From Candidatus Poribacteria bacterium (GTDB taxonomy: Bacteria; Poribacteria; WGA-4E; WGA-3G): a stretch of 34,989 nt of DNA. A program made the translations under genes and the position numbers. This document shows, piece after piece, positions 26,055 through 33,419 of the stretch (its first letter is position 1; each line of letters begins with the position of its first letter). The notes beneath the pieces were generated by a model, which saw nothing but the letters and a program-made list of their open reading frames with translations, was not told where the DNA came from and did no database searches. The stretch is taken from NCBI GenBank assembly GCA_009843785.1, contig VYCT01000071.1, forward strand, positions 1 through 34,989, read 5' to 3'.

Positions 26055-27233
26055 TTGAACAAACGCGAATTTAGCCGAGTCTCGCTGATCCTTCCCATCT
26101 ATATTCCAGCGTTTTTGCTGGCGACAGGCGGCGGCATTGTTTCACCAACACTCTCGATTTATGTCAAATCGTTTGAGTTATCCTATACGTTGACAACGCT
26201 TGTCCTTGCTGTCGGTGTGCTTGGAAATATCCCTGCAGGGATTTTGGTAGAACGACTCGGGCGCAAACCGTCAATGTTGTGCGGTTTGGTGATGATAGGC
26301 TTATCAACTGTTGGTATGGGTGCGGCGACAAATTTCTGGCAACTCATCGGGGCGCAGCTGGTTGGTGGGATCGGGAATGCATTGTGGATGCTCGCCCGGC
26401 ACGCTTATATGACAGATGTAATTCCGATAGCGAATCGCGGGAGAGCGATTGCCTTGTTCGGGGGTGTAAACCGGATGGGCACCTTCGCAGGACAGTTCTT
26501 CTCTATCTTCCTCGGCGTAAATCTACGCCTGCCCTTCTTTATCTACGCAGGCATTGTGATGCTGAACCTTTGCCTCTGTTTCTTTTTCATTCCAAAGACG
26601 CACCGCATCCAAAGTGAAACAACTGAGAAAAAAGTTCCCTATCTGAAACAGCTTCTCCAGATTTCGCGCCAGCATGCAAAACTTCTCGCTACAGCAGGCG
26701 TAGGACAGGTATGTGTCCAGACGCTGCGCCGTGGGTGTCATATTATCATCCCACTCTATGCCGACGAGGTCGCCGGGTTAACGACGCAGCAGGTACGCTC
26801 AGTTGTTATGGTATCCTCGGCAGTAGATATGTCAATGTTTCCGATTGCTGGTTTTATGATGGACCGGTTCGGTCGAAGATATGCGACAATCCCTGGAATT
26901 AGCATCTTTGCGACAGGAATGGTGTTGATGCCGTTTACAGGCGCATTTACGACGTTGCTGCTTGCAGCGATTTTGATGCGCCTCGGTAACGGAGTCGCTT
27001 CGGGGACCATGATGACCCTCGGCGCGGACTTGGCACCCCACGAAGGGACGGGTGAATTCTTAGGGTTGTGGCGGCTTACAGGAGATTTCGGCGGTTCAGC
27101 GGGACCCGTTATCGTCGGCAATCTCGCAGATCTGTTCGGGTTGAGTTATTCGGGCTTCGCGTTAGGCGGCATCGGTTATCTTGCAGTGAGCATTTTTCTC
27201 TGGTTGGTCCCAGAAACGTTGCAAAGAGAATGA
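26055..27233 (+). CDS. MFS transporter
   Basis: A 392-residue polytopic protein with 12 likely membrane segments. The loop 2-3 signature of the major facilitator superfamily is present (GNIPAGILVERLGRKP) and a second copy, FMMDRFGRRY, occurs in the C-terminal half. GLWRLTGDFGGSAGPVIVGNLAD resembles the drug/sugar efflux-type MFS helix 11 region. The substrate cannot be inferred. TTG 26055 is the first possible start after an in-frame TAA; no SD is visible and there is no better internal codon that keeps helix 1. It lies 46 bases after the macrodomain gene and ends the operon. Confidence 0.87.
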   Translation: MNKREFSRVSLILPIYIPAFLLATGGGIVSPTLSIYVKSFELSYTLTTLVLAVGVLGNIPAGILVERLGRKPSMLCGLVMIGLSTVGMGAATNFWQLIGAQLVGGIGNALWMLARHAYMTDVIPIANRGRAIALFGGVNRMGTFAGQFFSIFLGVNLRLPFFIYAGIVMLNLCLCFFFIPKTHRIQSETTEKKVPYLKQLLQISRQHAKLLATAGVGQVCVQTLRRGCHIIIPLYADEVAGLTTQQVRSVVMVSSAVDMSMFPIAGFMMDRFGRRYATIPGISIFATGMVLMPFTGAFTTLLLAAILMRLGNGVASGTMMTLGADLAPHEGTGEFLGLWRLTGDFGGSAGPVIVGNLADLFGLSYSGFALGGIGYLAVSIFLWLVPETLQRE

Positions 27234-27296
27234 TAATCTCTATCTTCTATCTATAGGGAAAAATGCCTCACACCAACGAAAGTGAACACCTTTTGG

Positions 27297-27482
27297 TTAA
27301 GGCTTGTTCTTTTTCGCCTGTTCTAAAAGCCGTTCCGCCTGTTCGGCGCGCTGTCTTTCTTGTTCGGCGCGCTGTTCTGCTTGTTCGACGCGCTGTCTTA
27401 GTTGGTCTGCGATTCGTTTGGCATCTAAGTAATACATAACACGCTCCAATCCTTTAGAAAAGATGACGATAATTAGCGTCAA
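27297..27482 (-). CDS. Small membrane-anchored coiled-coil protein
   Basis: Up to 61 residues from TTG 27482: a hydrophobic start (LIIVIFSKGLERVMYYL), then a strongly heptadic Gln/Glu/Arg/Ala coiled coil (QLRQRVEQAEQRAEQERQRA and on) ending AKKNKP. ATG 27437 with GGAG 6 bases upstream gives a 46-residue cytosolic version and has the better start signals. The frame stays open further upstream with a hydrophobic stretch (FTVLLTLIIVIF), so a membrane anchor from a non-ATG start is possible. The coil resembles C-terminal tails of some Uma2 proteins. It contains three 21-bp DNA repeats. Function unknown. Confidence 0.5.
   Translation of the reverse strand: MTLIIVIFSKGLERVMYYLDAKRIADQLRQRVEQAEQRAEQERQRAEQAERLLEQAKKNKP
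27341..27403. repeat. Three tandem 21-bp repeats
   Basis: Copies at 27341-27361, 27362-27382 and 27383-27403 share GTTCGGCGCGCTGT (third copy GTTCGACGCGCTGT). Each encodes one heptad of the coiled coil on the minus strand. Confidence 0.85.
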
Positions 27483-28013
27483 TAAGACGGTGAAAGCGGA
27501 GAGATGTGTTACGATGGATTCCGCCGTTTTCAGTGGCGGCGTTTGCTATGGGCTAACAGAGACCTTTGGTGTATCGAGTTGAGTGTGCGTGGGTAGTGAT
27601 GGACAATCAATGCAGTGATGATCCGCTGACGCTGTGTTTGATACTTTTTTTGGGTAGACACAGTGTTTCTGTTGTTGGTATGGGAGTTGAAAAACGCAGC
27701 ACCACGCGGGTGACGCTGCGGTGTAAACGGAAGTTTCATCCGATGTTAAGAGATAGATGGCTGCTGGAAACCTTTAACGACATCTGAACGCATAGCCGGC
27801 CGTATGGGGGGTAAGATACTCAATTCTTTCTGATACGGGGACTACACACCAATCCTCAATATCATGTGCTATGTGCTCTCTTCTCAAAGTCCCGTTACCG
27901 CGTGGGACATAACGGTAGGGCGGGTGGTCAACCGTTCTGAATTCATATAGACATCTGTAGGAGAGACAGCAACATCCTCCATCAAGTTATTAAAAATAGG
28001 TGACGTTTGAAAC
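27483..28013. other. 531-base stretch with no confident gene
   Basis: I see no recognisable protein here. Short open frames on both strands (27566-27787 plus, 27530-27739 minus) have no SD and no family resemblance. A minus-strand frame of about 71 codons (27774-27986) is open but has no start codon near its beginning. It reads with ordinary composition (VDHPPYRYVPRGNG, EHIAHDIEDWCVVPV), so it could be a gene remnant. No repeats of the dispersed family are present. Confidence 0.6.
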
Positions 28014-28862
28014 TTACTCATCATTGTCCTCATTGTTGTCCTTAGGTGGTATGATATCGTCAATATTCACATCCTTGAATGGAATGCCATCGGCTTTTGC
28101 CTTTTGGTGCCTTTTGAGGAGACGCTTTCCTATCTCATCTTCGGGATCAAGATGGACAACTGCTTCAAGATAGTTGAGGTATTCATCGTCTGTTATAGGT
28201 TGGCCGAGAAGCCATTTTAGATCATAATCGACAATAATATGAACTTGTGGGATATCACCATGTTCTTGGATGAGTCGTTCACGTTCACGTTCTGCCCACA
28301 ACTGCGGATTTTCCGTTTGGAGTTGATCATTTTTTGATTGAGGAGAGAGTTCTGGCGTATTTTTTTGCCGGTTTCGAGCATTTTCAAGGGTGCGCCGCGT
28401 GACATTGCTGGGCCAAAGGTGGAGTTGTGCCTCAAGAAAGGCAATGTATTCATCTATAGGGACTCGAGTTATTCCCATGGGAACTTTCAGATGCCACTCT
28501 GCGACGGTGTGAACCTGCGGGATATCGCCAAACTGTTTAACGAGTTGGGCGCGTAAGTATTCGGCGCGTAAAATAGGGTCTTCTGTGGTATACCAGTCTG
28601 GTGGAATTTTTCTTTTCCCGGTGCTGAGTTCGTCTCGGAAAATTTTGGCACGCAGCCGGACAGCTTCCATCTCTTGGGTACTTAGATTCGTTTCATAGGT
28701 AGTGGGCGTAGGATCCCAACTCGGGTAGCTTTCCGTCTCTCCTGCGATAAAATCCAACGGTGTTACTGTTTCAGGTGAGTCCTCCGTGCTTCCGCAGCCG
28801 GTCAAGAGGAAAAAACTGAGAAGGCATAGAAAATAAAAAAAGGAAATCAAAGTCTTTTTCAT
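28014..28862 (-). CDS. Lipoprotein with two copies of an unrecognised domain
   Basis: A 282-residue predicted lipoprotein: signal peptide MKKTLISFFYFLCLLSFFLL with lipobox LTGC (Cys23), so it should be membrane-anchored outside the cytoplasm. It contains two copies of a motif of about 65-75 residues, at roughly 88-162 and 188-255: (R/E)..L...(F/H)GDIPQVH....(E/D)(W/Y)(H/D)LK, then (D)EY(I/L)..LEA..HL.P. The tail is acidic. The start overlaps the stop of the upstream gene by ATGA, with GAGGTG 8 bases before the ATG, so translation is coupled. The upstream gene carries the same domain, nearly identical at DNA level. I do not recognise the family; function unknown. Confidence 0.75.
   Translation of the reverse strand: MKKTLISFFYFLCLLSFFLLTGCGSTEDSPETVTPLDFIAGETESYPSWDPTPTTYETNLSTQEMEAVRLRAKIFRDELSTGKRKIPPDWYTTEDPILRAEYLRAQLVKQFGDIPQVHTVAEWHLKVPMGITRVPIDEYIAFLEAQLHLWPSNVTRRTLENARNRQKNTPELSPQSKNDQLQTENPQLWAERERERLIQEHGDIPQVHIIVDYDLKWLLGQPITDDEYLNYLEAVVHLDPEDEIGKRLLKRHQKAKADGIPFKDVNIDDIIPPKDNNEDNDE
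28485..28605. repeat. 121-bp direct repeat, copy A (lipoprotein gene)
   Basis: It matches 29024-29144 at offset 539 with 5 mismatches by my count. It encodes the first part of the shared domain, ending (on the minus strand) at the tryptophan-histidine-leucine-lysine motif. Confidence 0.88.
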
Positions 28863-29544
28863 TTTAAATTCACCTCAGACACCATTTTGACGTGCACACC
28901 GGCCGCTTTGAGTTTTTGGTTACGCTCAAGTGTGCTGCGTGTTGCTGCGCTCGGCCAAAGATGGAGTTGTGCTTGGAGAAATTCGATGTATTCCTCATGT
29001 GTGGGAGGAGTTTCTTGTCTCATTTTCAGATGCCACTCTGCGACGGTGTGAACCTGCGGGATATCGCCAAACTGTTTGACGAGTTGGGCGCGTAGGTATT
29101 CGGCGCGTAAAATCGGGTCTTCTGTGGTATGCCAGTTTGGTGGAGGGTATGTCTGATTCGTATTTTCGATAGTGTCTTTGGTCACTTCACGCTCTGGATG
29201 AGGTTGTTCCCATGGATCGGTCTTAGAACGGGTGGAATCAAACGTAGCATTGTCTCGCCAGTCTTGTCTGTCATCTGTTGTAGTCGATTCTGCTTTCTGG
29301 GAACGCAGTTCGACACTATGTGGATCATCACCTCTATGGCTGTGGTCATGTTGCACAGAGGCACTATTTTTTTCGGGATTAGCTTCTATCGTAGCACGAG
29401 CTTGGGGTTTGGTATCGCTACCTTATAGATTTTCACGTTTTGTGGGTTTTCTGCTTTTAGTCTTAGGAATAGGAGGCTCCCACCAAGCCCAAAAACAACA
29501 AGCATTGTGAGTACCCAGTGCCATTTTCGTTTTAGGAATTCCAT
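28859..29544 (-). pseudogene. Membrane protein gene with the shared domain, split by a -1 frameshift
   Basis: The N-terminal part starts at ATG 29544 (AAGGTG 8 bases upstream): MEFLKRKWHW, one membrane helix (VLTMLVVFGLGGSLLFLRL), then KIYKVAIPNPK, and stops at TAG 29386. The coherent continuation lies in the -1 frame from about 29403 (ARATIEANPEK..) through a Ser/Thr/Asp/His-rich linker to the domain shared with the next lipoprotein, ending at 28859. A GTG at 29356 could restart it but would lose the membrane anchor and has no SD. The switch is at a CCCC-AAG stretch (29401-29407). It may be a mutation, a sequencing error or real frameshifting. Joined product about 228 residues. Function unknown. 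Confidence 0.7.
29024..29144. repeat. 121-bp direct repeat, copy B (membrane protein gene)
   Basis: Partner of 28485-28605. The near identity over a limited patch, with diverged flanks, points to recent duplication or gene conversion. Confidence 0.88.
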
Positions 29545-29644
29545 TTTTTTCACCTTCCATAGTATAGAATCGCAATCGCGATTCCGCCTGTAATAGTGAT
29601 GTGTTGAAGTGTTTGGTAGATTAAGATGCTTCTTATATCATTCT

Positions 29645-29673
29645 ATCGTACACGCGGATGCGATTTTTGTCAA
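29645..29673 (-). promoter_or_regulatory. Promoter for the membrane protein/lipoprotein pair
   Basis: On the minus strand TTGACA (29668-29673), 17 bases, TACGAT (29645-29650). It lies about 100 bases before ATG 29544. Confidence 0.65.
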
Positions 29674-29757
29674 TCTTTTTTCGCGAGAAAAATGAAAAAG
29701 TGTTACCGGATACCTCTCCAATTAAATCATTATGAACGTCTTATATTCTTTTGTAGA

Positions 29758-29842
29758 TGCCGGGAAAGGGGCTCGAACCCTTACGCGCATAATGCACACT
29801 AGACCCTGAACCTAGCCTGTCTACCAATTCCAGCATCCCGGC
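29758..29842 (-). tRNA. tRNA-Leu (anticodon CAG)
   Basis: Acceptor GCCGGGA pairs with TCCCGGC, discriminator A. The anticodon stem CTAGG/TCTAG holds loop TTCAGGG, giving CAG. The long variable arm is typical of Leu. The D-arm region TGCTGGAATTGGTAGACAGG is shared with tRNA-Leu(TAG) at 23566. No CCA is encoded. Confidence 0.95.
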
Positions 29843-29852
29843 GAGCAATTAT

Positions 29853-29881
29853 AGTATATCCTAATTCCGGCGCGTTGTCAA
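29853..29881 (-). promoter_or_regulatory. Promoter of tRNA-Leu(CAG)
   Basis: TTGACA (29876-29881), 17 bases, TATACT (29853-29858) on the minus strand. Transcription would start within a few bases of the mature tRNA 5' end. Confidence 0.8.
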
Positions 29882-30035
29882 ATTAAAACCTAAAGAAACG
29901 AACGCTGAAAAAATCAGATTAAACTTGCAACACACTCAATATGTCTAATATCCTTAATATACCGATCACATTTTTTCGTAGTAGTGTCAAACTATGGTCG
30001 CGATTCTCCGCACAACCAAAAAGGAGTGCAAACTC

Positions 30036-30782
30036 ATGAGAACAAAAATATTGATCTGCGCGATACTCGCGCTAAGTCTCACAGTTAGTTATAGCCAAGC
30101 CGAGATCGATCCGGATAGGATTGTCGGTATCTGGTTATTAGACGAAGGCAAGGGGGATGTCGCTGAAGACGCATCCGAAAATGGACGTGAAGGTACGATC
30201 ACCAACGGGAAATGGGCGGACGGCAAGTTCGATGGTGCCCTTGAAATCAAGAAAGGTGGAACTGTTACGATTCCACTCGGCAAAGGCATCATCATTGATA
30301 AGGTGACTTTCATCCTTTGGCTGCAGTTTACGGACATCGCAGGTCAGCAAAACTACTTCTCTATCTGGGACCAGAGCAACAACCGATACGTCCCATATAA
30401 AGAAGGTGCAAACGTTCTGCGAAGTTGGACGAACACTTGGAATGTTACCAGTGGTGTGACCGTCAAAGCAGGGACATGGTATCATGTCGCCAATGTCTAC
30501 GACGGGGACACCTGTAAAATCTACGTCAATGGCAAAGAGGAAGTCTCGCAAAAAGTGCCGAAGTTCCAACTCCAGGATCAGGATCAGACGGCATGGCTCG
30601 CTACAGACAGAGGAACAGGTTTTTTGTCTGCCGTTATTATGGATGAGGTGGGCATTTTCAATGATGGACTCACCGAAGACGAAGTTCAGGGTATTATGAA
30701 CGACGGCATCGATTTCACCGCTTTCGCTGTGGAACCGTCGGATAAACTCTCTGTACTATGGGGTAAACTGAAGGCACAATAG
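30036..30782 (+). CDS. Secreted LamG (concanavalin A-like) domain protein
   Basis: A 248-residue exported protein: signal peptide MRTKILICAILALSLTVSYSQA, then one LamG/laminin-G-like domain (DPDRIVGIWLLDEGKGDVAEDASENGREGTI...GKFDGALE, FILWLQF, GTWYHVANVYDGDTCKIYVNGKEE, MDEVGIFNDGLTEDEV). The order of these motifs is that of the LamG_3 jellyroll type that binds sugars or proteins. The tail VEPSDKLSVLWGKLK resembles the ends of similar proteins I associate with Poribacteria. AAGGAG (30021-30026), 9 bases before ATG 30036, selects this start over an earlier in-frame GTG/ATG region at 29994. A terminator hairpin follows. Confidence 0.9.
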   Translation: MRTKILICAILALSLTVSYSQAEIDPDRIVGIWLLDEGKGDVAEDASENGREGTITNGKWADGKFDGALEIKKGGTVTIPLGKGIIIDKVTFILWLQFTDIAGQQNYFSIWDQSNNRYVPYKEGANVLRSWTNTWNVTSGVTVKAGTWYHVANVYDGDTCKIYVNGKEEVSQKVPKFQLQDQDQTAWLATDRGTGFLSAVIMDEVGIFNDGLTEDEVQGIMNDGIDFTAFAVEPSDKLSVLWGKLKAQ

Positions 30783-30793
30783 CAATAATTTTG

Positions 30794-30823
30794 CGGTCCC
30801 CTTGCTGTGTTTGGGGACCGTTT
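30794..30823 (+). terminator. Rho-independent-like terminator after the LamG gene
   Basis: CGGTCCCC (30794-30801) pairs with GGGGACCG (30813-30820) around an 11-base loop, followed by TTT. The U-tract is short, so termination may be partial; the next gene starts 17 bases later. Confidence 0.65.
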
Positions 30824-30840
30824 CACAGAAGGAGGCACCG

Positions 30841-31329
30841 ATGCGATACTTTGCGTACGGATCCAACATGAACGTTTCTCAGACGCAGCAACGGTGCCCC
30901 GGTATCACGCGTATAGGGCGGGCCCAACTCAAGGGGTTTCGCCTTGTTTTTAACTACCACGCTGATATTATCCCGGCGGAGGGATGTAGCGTTCACGGTG
31001 GGCTCTGGAAAATTACATCAGACCATGAAGTCGCACTTGATACGTACGAAGGTTACCCCACATACTACGGCAAATATTACCAAGACGATGTCATGTTCTA
31101 CAGGATGAAAGAAGCGTCTGACAATTCGGAACCTCCGTCAAAGTGGTATCTCGAAATCATCATCCAAGGATACAAAGACTTCGGGTTAACGCAAGACGAC
31201 TTTCAAGAGAGCCTCGGTGTCCAACAACTTGGGTTAACGCCTACAGACCTTGAGATGATTCTCGGTGTCTCAATGGATGAATTAGAACGTTTATTCTCCC
31301 GCGTGGCAACCGCTCCTGTCTACCGGTGA
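30841..31329 (+). CDS. Gamma-glutamylcyclotransferase-like (GGCT/AIG2) protein
   Basis: A 162-residue protein of the GGCT fold. MRYFAYGSNMN (YGSN at 6-9) forms the substrate-binding loop, and the catalytic glutamate is Glu70 in ALDTYEGYPTYY. Enzymes of this group cyclise gamma-glutamyl amines to 5-oxoproline, in glutathione or related peptide turnover; the exact substrate is open. AAGGAGG lies 5 bases before the ATG and decides the start. The C-terminal 40 residues (LGLTPTDLEMILGVSMDELERL) look like an added helical piece. It is separated from the LamG gene by a hairpin and ends 10 bases before the convergent sulfatase. Confidence 0.87.
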   Translation: MRYFAYGSNMNVSQTQQRCPGITRIGRAQLKGFRLVFNYHADIIPAEGCSVHGGLWKITSDHEVALDTYEGYPTYYGKYYQDDVMFYRMKEASDNSEPPSKWYLEIIIQGYKDFGLTQDDFQESLGVQQLGLTPTDLEMILGVSMDELERLFSRVATAPVYR

Positions 31330-31339
31330 ACCTTGTCCT

Positions 31340-33082
31340 TCAGATCACCCGTTTCACATACACATAATACGCCCCAATCGCTAACTCACCCGTTTCATCG
31401 GTAAATTCAGTATGCATGCGCGTCTGTCCAGCGGTGAGATTGAGCGTAAACGTCACGCCCTTTGCATCCGGGGCAATCGCTTGTGTAGCCGTCTGATTGC
31501 CAACGCGAATTTGTGCTGTTATTAACGCCAATGCCTTTCCACCGTTGTAAAGATCAATCTGATCACCAGGGATACCGTCTGTTATCGCCCTGTCTTCAGC
31601 GTAGGGCCACCGACGTAGCTCAAAACTGTACTGTCCATCTTCTGGAACCTCAATCGCCCAATACCCGTTACATTCCATGCCGCGACGGATCATTCCTTGA
31701 TTCCAGGCGTGTGCTTCCCCGTGCCAATCGTGCGTTGTAATACACGTGACAGGTTCGCTTTGGGTGCCGACCACAATCGGACAGTCCTCATCAAACCGTT
31801 CAGAAACCAGTTTCCACCACGCTTCATAGTGTTCACGGAGTTCAGCGACAACTTCTGGATGTGCATCCGCAATATCGTGCCGCTGCCCAGGATCTGCTTG
31901 AATATCGTAGAGCTCTTTGCCGTTAATAAGTCGCCACCGTTGCGACATCGTCGCGCTGTCCTTCCATTTAATCGGATTTTCAACGCGCTGCGAATCGGTG
32001 ACAATCACCCGTTCCTCCCACGTTTCCGGCTCATCTCTCAACAGTGGAACGATGCTTGTACCGTGGAAACTTGCACTCGAAGAGACTTCAAGATCGCAGA
32101 GATCTATCAACGTCGGCAATAAATCGATGTTCGCGGTGAGCTCATGTACCTCTTGCTTTTCCGTGAAACCGCCGCCGGGCCAATGCATGAACAGCGGGAC
32201 GCGATGTCCACCTTCATAAGGCGATCCTTTTTTACCGCGCATCCCAGCGTTGTAGCCCGACGTAACGAACTGCCCCGCACCCAGGGCACACCCAGCCGCA
32301 GAACCGTTATCGGTCATGAAGATTAGGATGGTGTTCTCCTCAAGCCCCAAGACTCGGAGGTGATGCCGTAACCGCGCCATATTGTCATCAATATTGGTGA
32401 TCATGCCATAGAAATTCGCACGATCCCCTGGGACATCCTTCCTTCGGTAGACTTCGCTGTAAGCATCCGGAACGCGGAACGGACCGTGAGGCGCGTTGGT
32501 AGAGAGATAACAGAAAAACGGACTGTTCTGACTGCCTTCAGCCTGACTGTTAGCTTGCCTGGCAATAAACGCCATCGCCTCTTGGAACCAGACATCGGTG
32601 CAGTAACCGTCGAACGGTTGTTCAGAACCGTTGCGGAAATAGGTGTCGTCAAAATAGTCGTTGCCCCAATAGTCAGGGGTTTGACTGATACCACCACCGC
32701 CGTGATAGAGTGCCTCATCAAAGCCTCTATCGTGCGGACGGAACGGGTAGTTGTCGCCGAGATGCCACTTGCCGAACATAGCGGTCTTATAGCCGTTGCG
32801 CCGGAAGATATCCGCCATCGTGACTTCGTCGCTACGGAGGAGCGAGCGTCCACCGATGGTATGCCACACGCCTGTGGAGTTGCAGTAGTGTCCCGTCATA
32901 ATCCCCGCACGTGTCGGGGAACAGGTGGGACCGACGTGCAGGTTCTGCAGTTGCACGCTCTCATTAGCGAGCGCATCAAGATTCGGCGTATTGATTACCG
33001 GATTTCCGGTGCACCCCAAATCGCCGTAGCCTTGATCATCCGTGATAACAAAGACGAGATTTGGTGTATTCTGTTCTGCCAC
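31340..33082 (-). CDS. Sulfatase (arylsulfatase A type) without a signal peptide
   Basis: A 580-residue type I sulfatase. Metal ligands start in VITDDQGYGD (13-21). The formylglycine signature CSPTRAGIMTG has Cys54-Pro56-Arg58, so activation by a formylglycine-generating enzyme is expected. GKWHLG (104-109) and FMTDNGS follow. A C-terminal beta-rich domain (about 430-580) is extra. The start is GTG 33082 with AAGGAG 8 bases upstream. There is no signal peptide, so it should act in the cytosol. The substrate is unknown; sulfated polysaccharides or sulfated small molecules are typical. A TATAAT at 33129-33134 is a possible -10 with no good -35. Confidence 0.93.
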   Translation of the reverse strand: MAEQNTPNLVFVITDDQGYGDLGCTGNPVINTPNLDALANESVQLQNLHVGPTCSPTRAGIMTGHYCNSTGVWHTIGGRSLLRSDEVTMADIFRRNGYKTAMFGKWHLGDNYPFRPHDRGFDEALYHGGGGISQTPDYWGNDYFDDTYFRNGSEQPFDGYCTDVWFQEAMAFIARQANSQAEGSQNSPFFCYLSTNAPHGPFRVPDAYSEVYRRKDVPGDRANFYGMITNIDDNMARLRHHLRVLGLEENTILIFMTDNGSAAGCALGAGQFVTSGYNAGMRGKKGSPYEGGHRVPLFMHWPGGGFTEKQEVHELTANIDLLPTLIDLCDLEVSSSASFHGTSIVPLLRDEPETWEERVIVTDSQRVENPIKWKDSATMSQRWRLINGKELYDIQADPGQRHDIADAHPEVVAELREHYEAWWKLVSERFDEDCPIVVGTQSEPVTCITTHDWHGEAHAWNQGMIRRGMECNGYWAIEVPEDGQYSFELRRWPYAEDRAITDGIPGDQIDLYNGGKALALITAQIRVGNQTATQAIAPDAKGVTFTLNLTAGQTRMHTEFTDETGELAIGAYYVYVKRVI

Positions 33083-33204
33083 GATAATATCTCCTTCATT
33101 TTCTATTTCATAAGTGCATTTTGATAAAATTATAGTAAAATCTAAAGACTTTATACATTCTTCTTTCGATTCGCAACGTTTGTATTCTTCTATCCAGTTT
33201 CAAA

Positions 33205-33254
33205 TTGGAGGCGATTCTGTTCGTAGTAGTTGGAGATGATCCTGTTCGTAGTAG
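33205..33254. repeat. Two tandem 25-bp repeats
   Basis: Copies at 33205-33229 and 33230-33254 share TTGGAG, GAT and CTGTTCGTAGTAG. They lie inside the decayed end of the methyltransferase fragment. Confidence 0.8.
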
Positions 33255-33269
33255 GGCAATTTATTGCCC
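33254..33269. repeat. Short hairpin GGGCAAT-TT-ATTGCCC
   Basis: A 7-bp perfect stem with a 2-base loop, directly after the tandem repeats and at the breakpoint of the methyltransferase homology. It may mark a small inserted element. Confidence 0.7.
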
Positions 33270-33419
33270 GTTCCTCGCCGATGGGTGCTGCGTAGTTGCG
33301 ATTGGAATTAAACGGCGGGTCAAGATAGATCAAATCAATGGATTCTGTGTCTATGCCTCGCAGGACGGGTAGGTTGTCGTTTGAGAAGATGGTTCGGTTT
33401 TGGACGTTCATGGGTTTTG

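Larger units (their letters stand above)
33190..33411 (-). pseudogene. Truncated DNA methyltransferase (N4/N6 type) remnant
   Basis: The first 45 residues match the start of site-specific N-6 adenine/N-4 cytosine methyltransferases: MNVQNRTIFSNDNLPVLRGI, then IDLIYLDPPFNSNRNY with the catalytic DPPF motif. After APIGEERA the reading frame runs into repeats (33205-33269) and ends, so the SAM-binding and target-recognition parts are lost. It is best seen as a fragment cut off by a repeat insertion or deletion. No restriction partner is seen. Confidence 0.8.

Noticed and set aside
27530-27787. Overlapping short open frames on both strands
   Set aside because: No SD, no recognisable motif and mutual overlap; most likely chance.
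27774-27986. A 71-codon open frame on the minus strand with gene-like composition
   Set aside because: It has no start codon near its beginning and no family I can name; kept only as a possible remnant.
29561-29566. TATACT on the minus strand as the -10 of the split membrane protein gene
   Set aside because: Its transcription start would fall inside the SD of ATG 29544; the TTGACA/TACGAT pair at 29645-29673 is a better candidate.
33190-33411. A working restriction-modification system
   Set aside because: Only the first 45 residues of a methyltransferase are left and no endonuclease or specificity gene adjoins.
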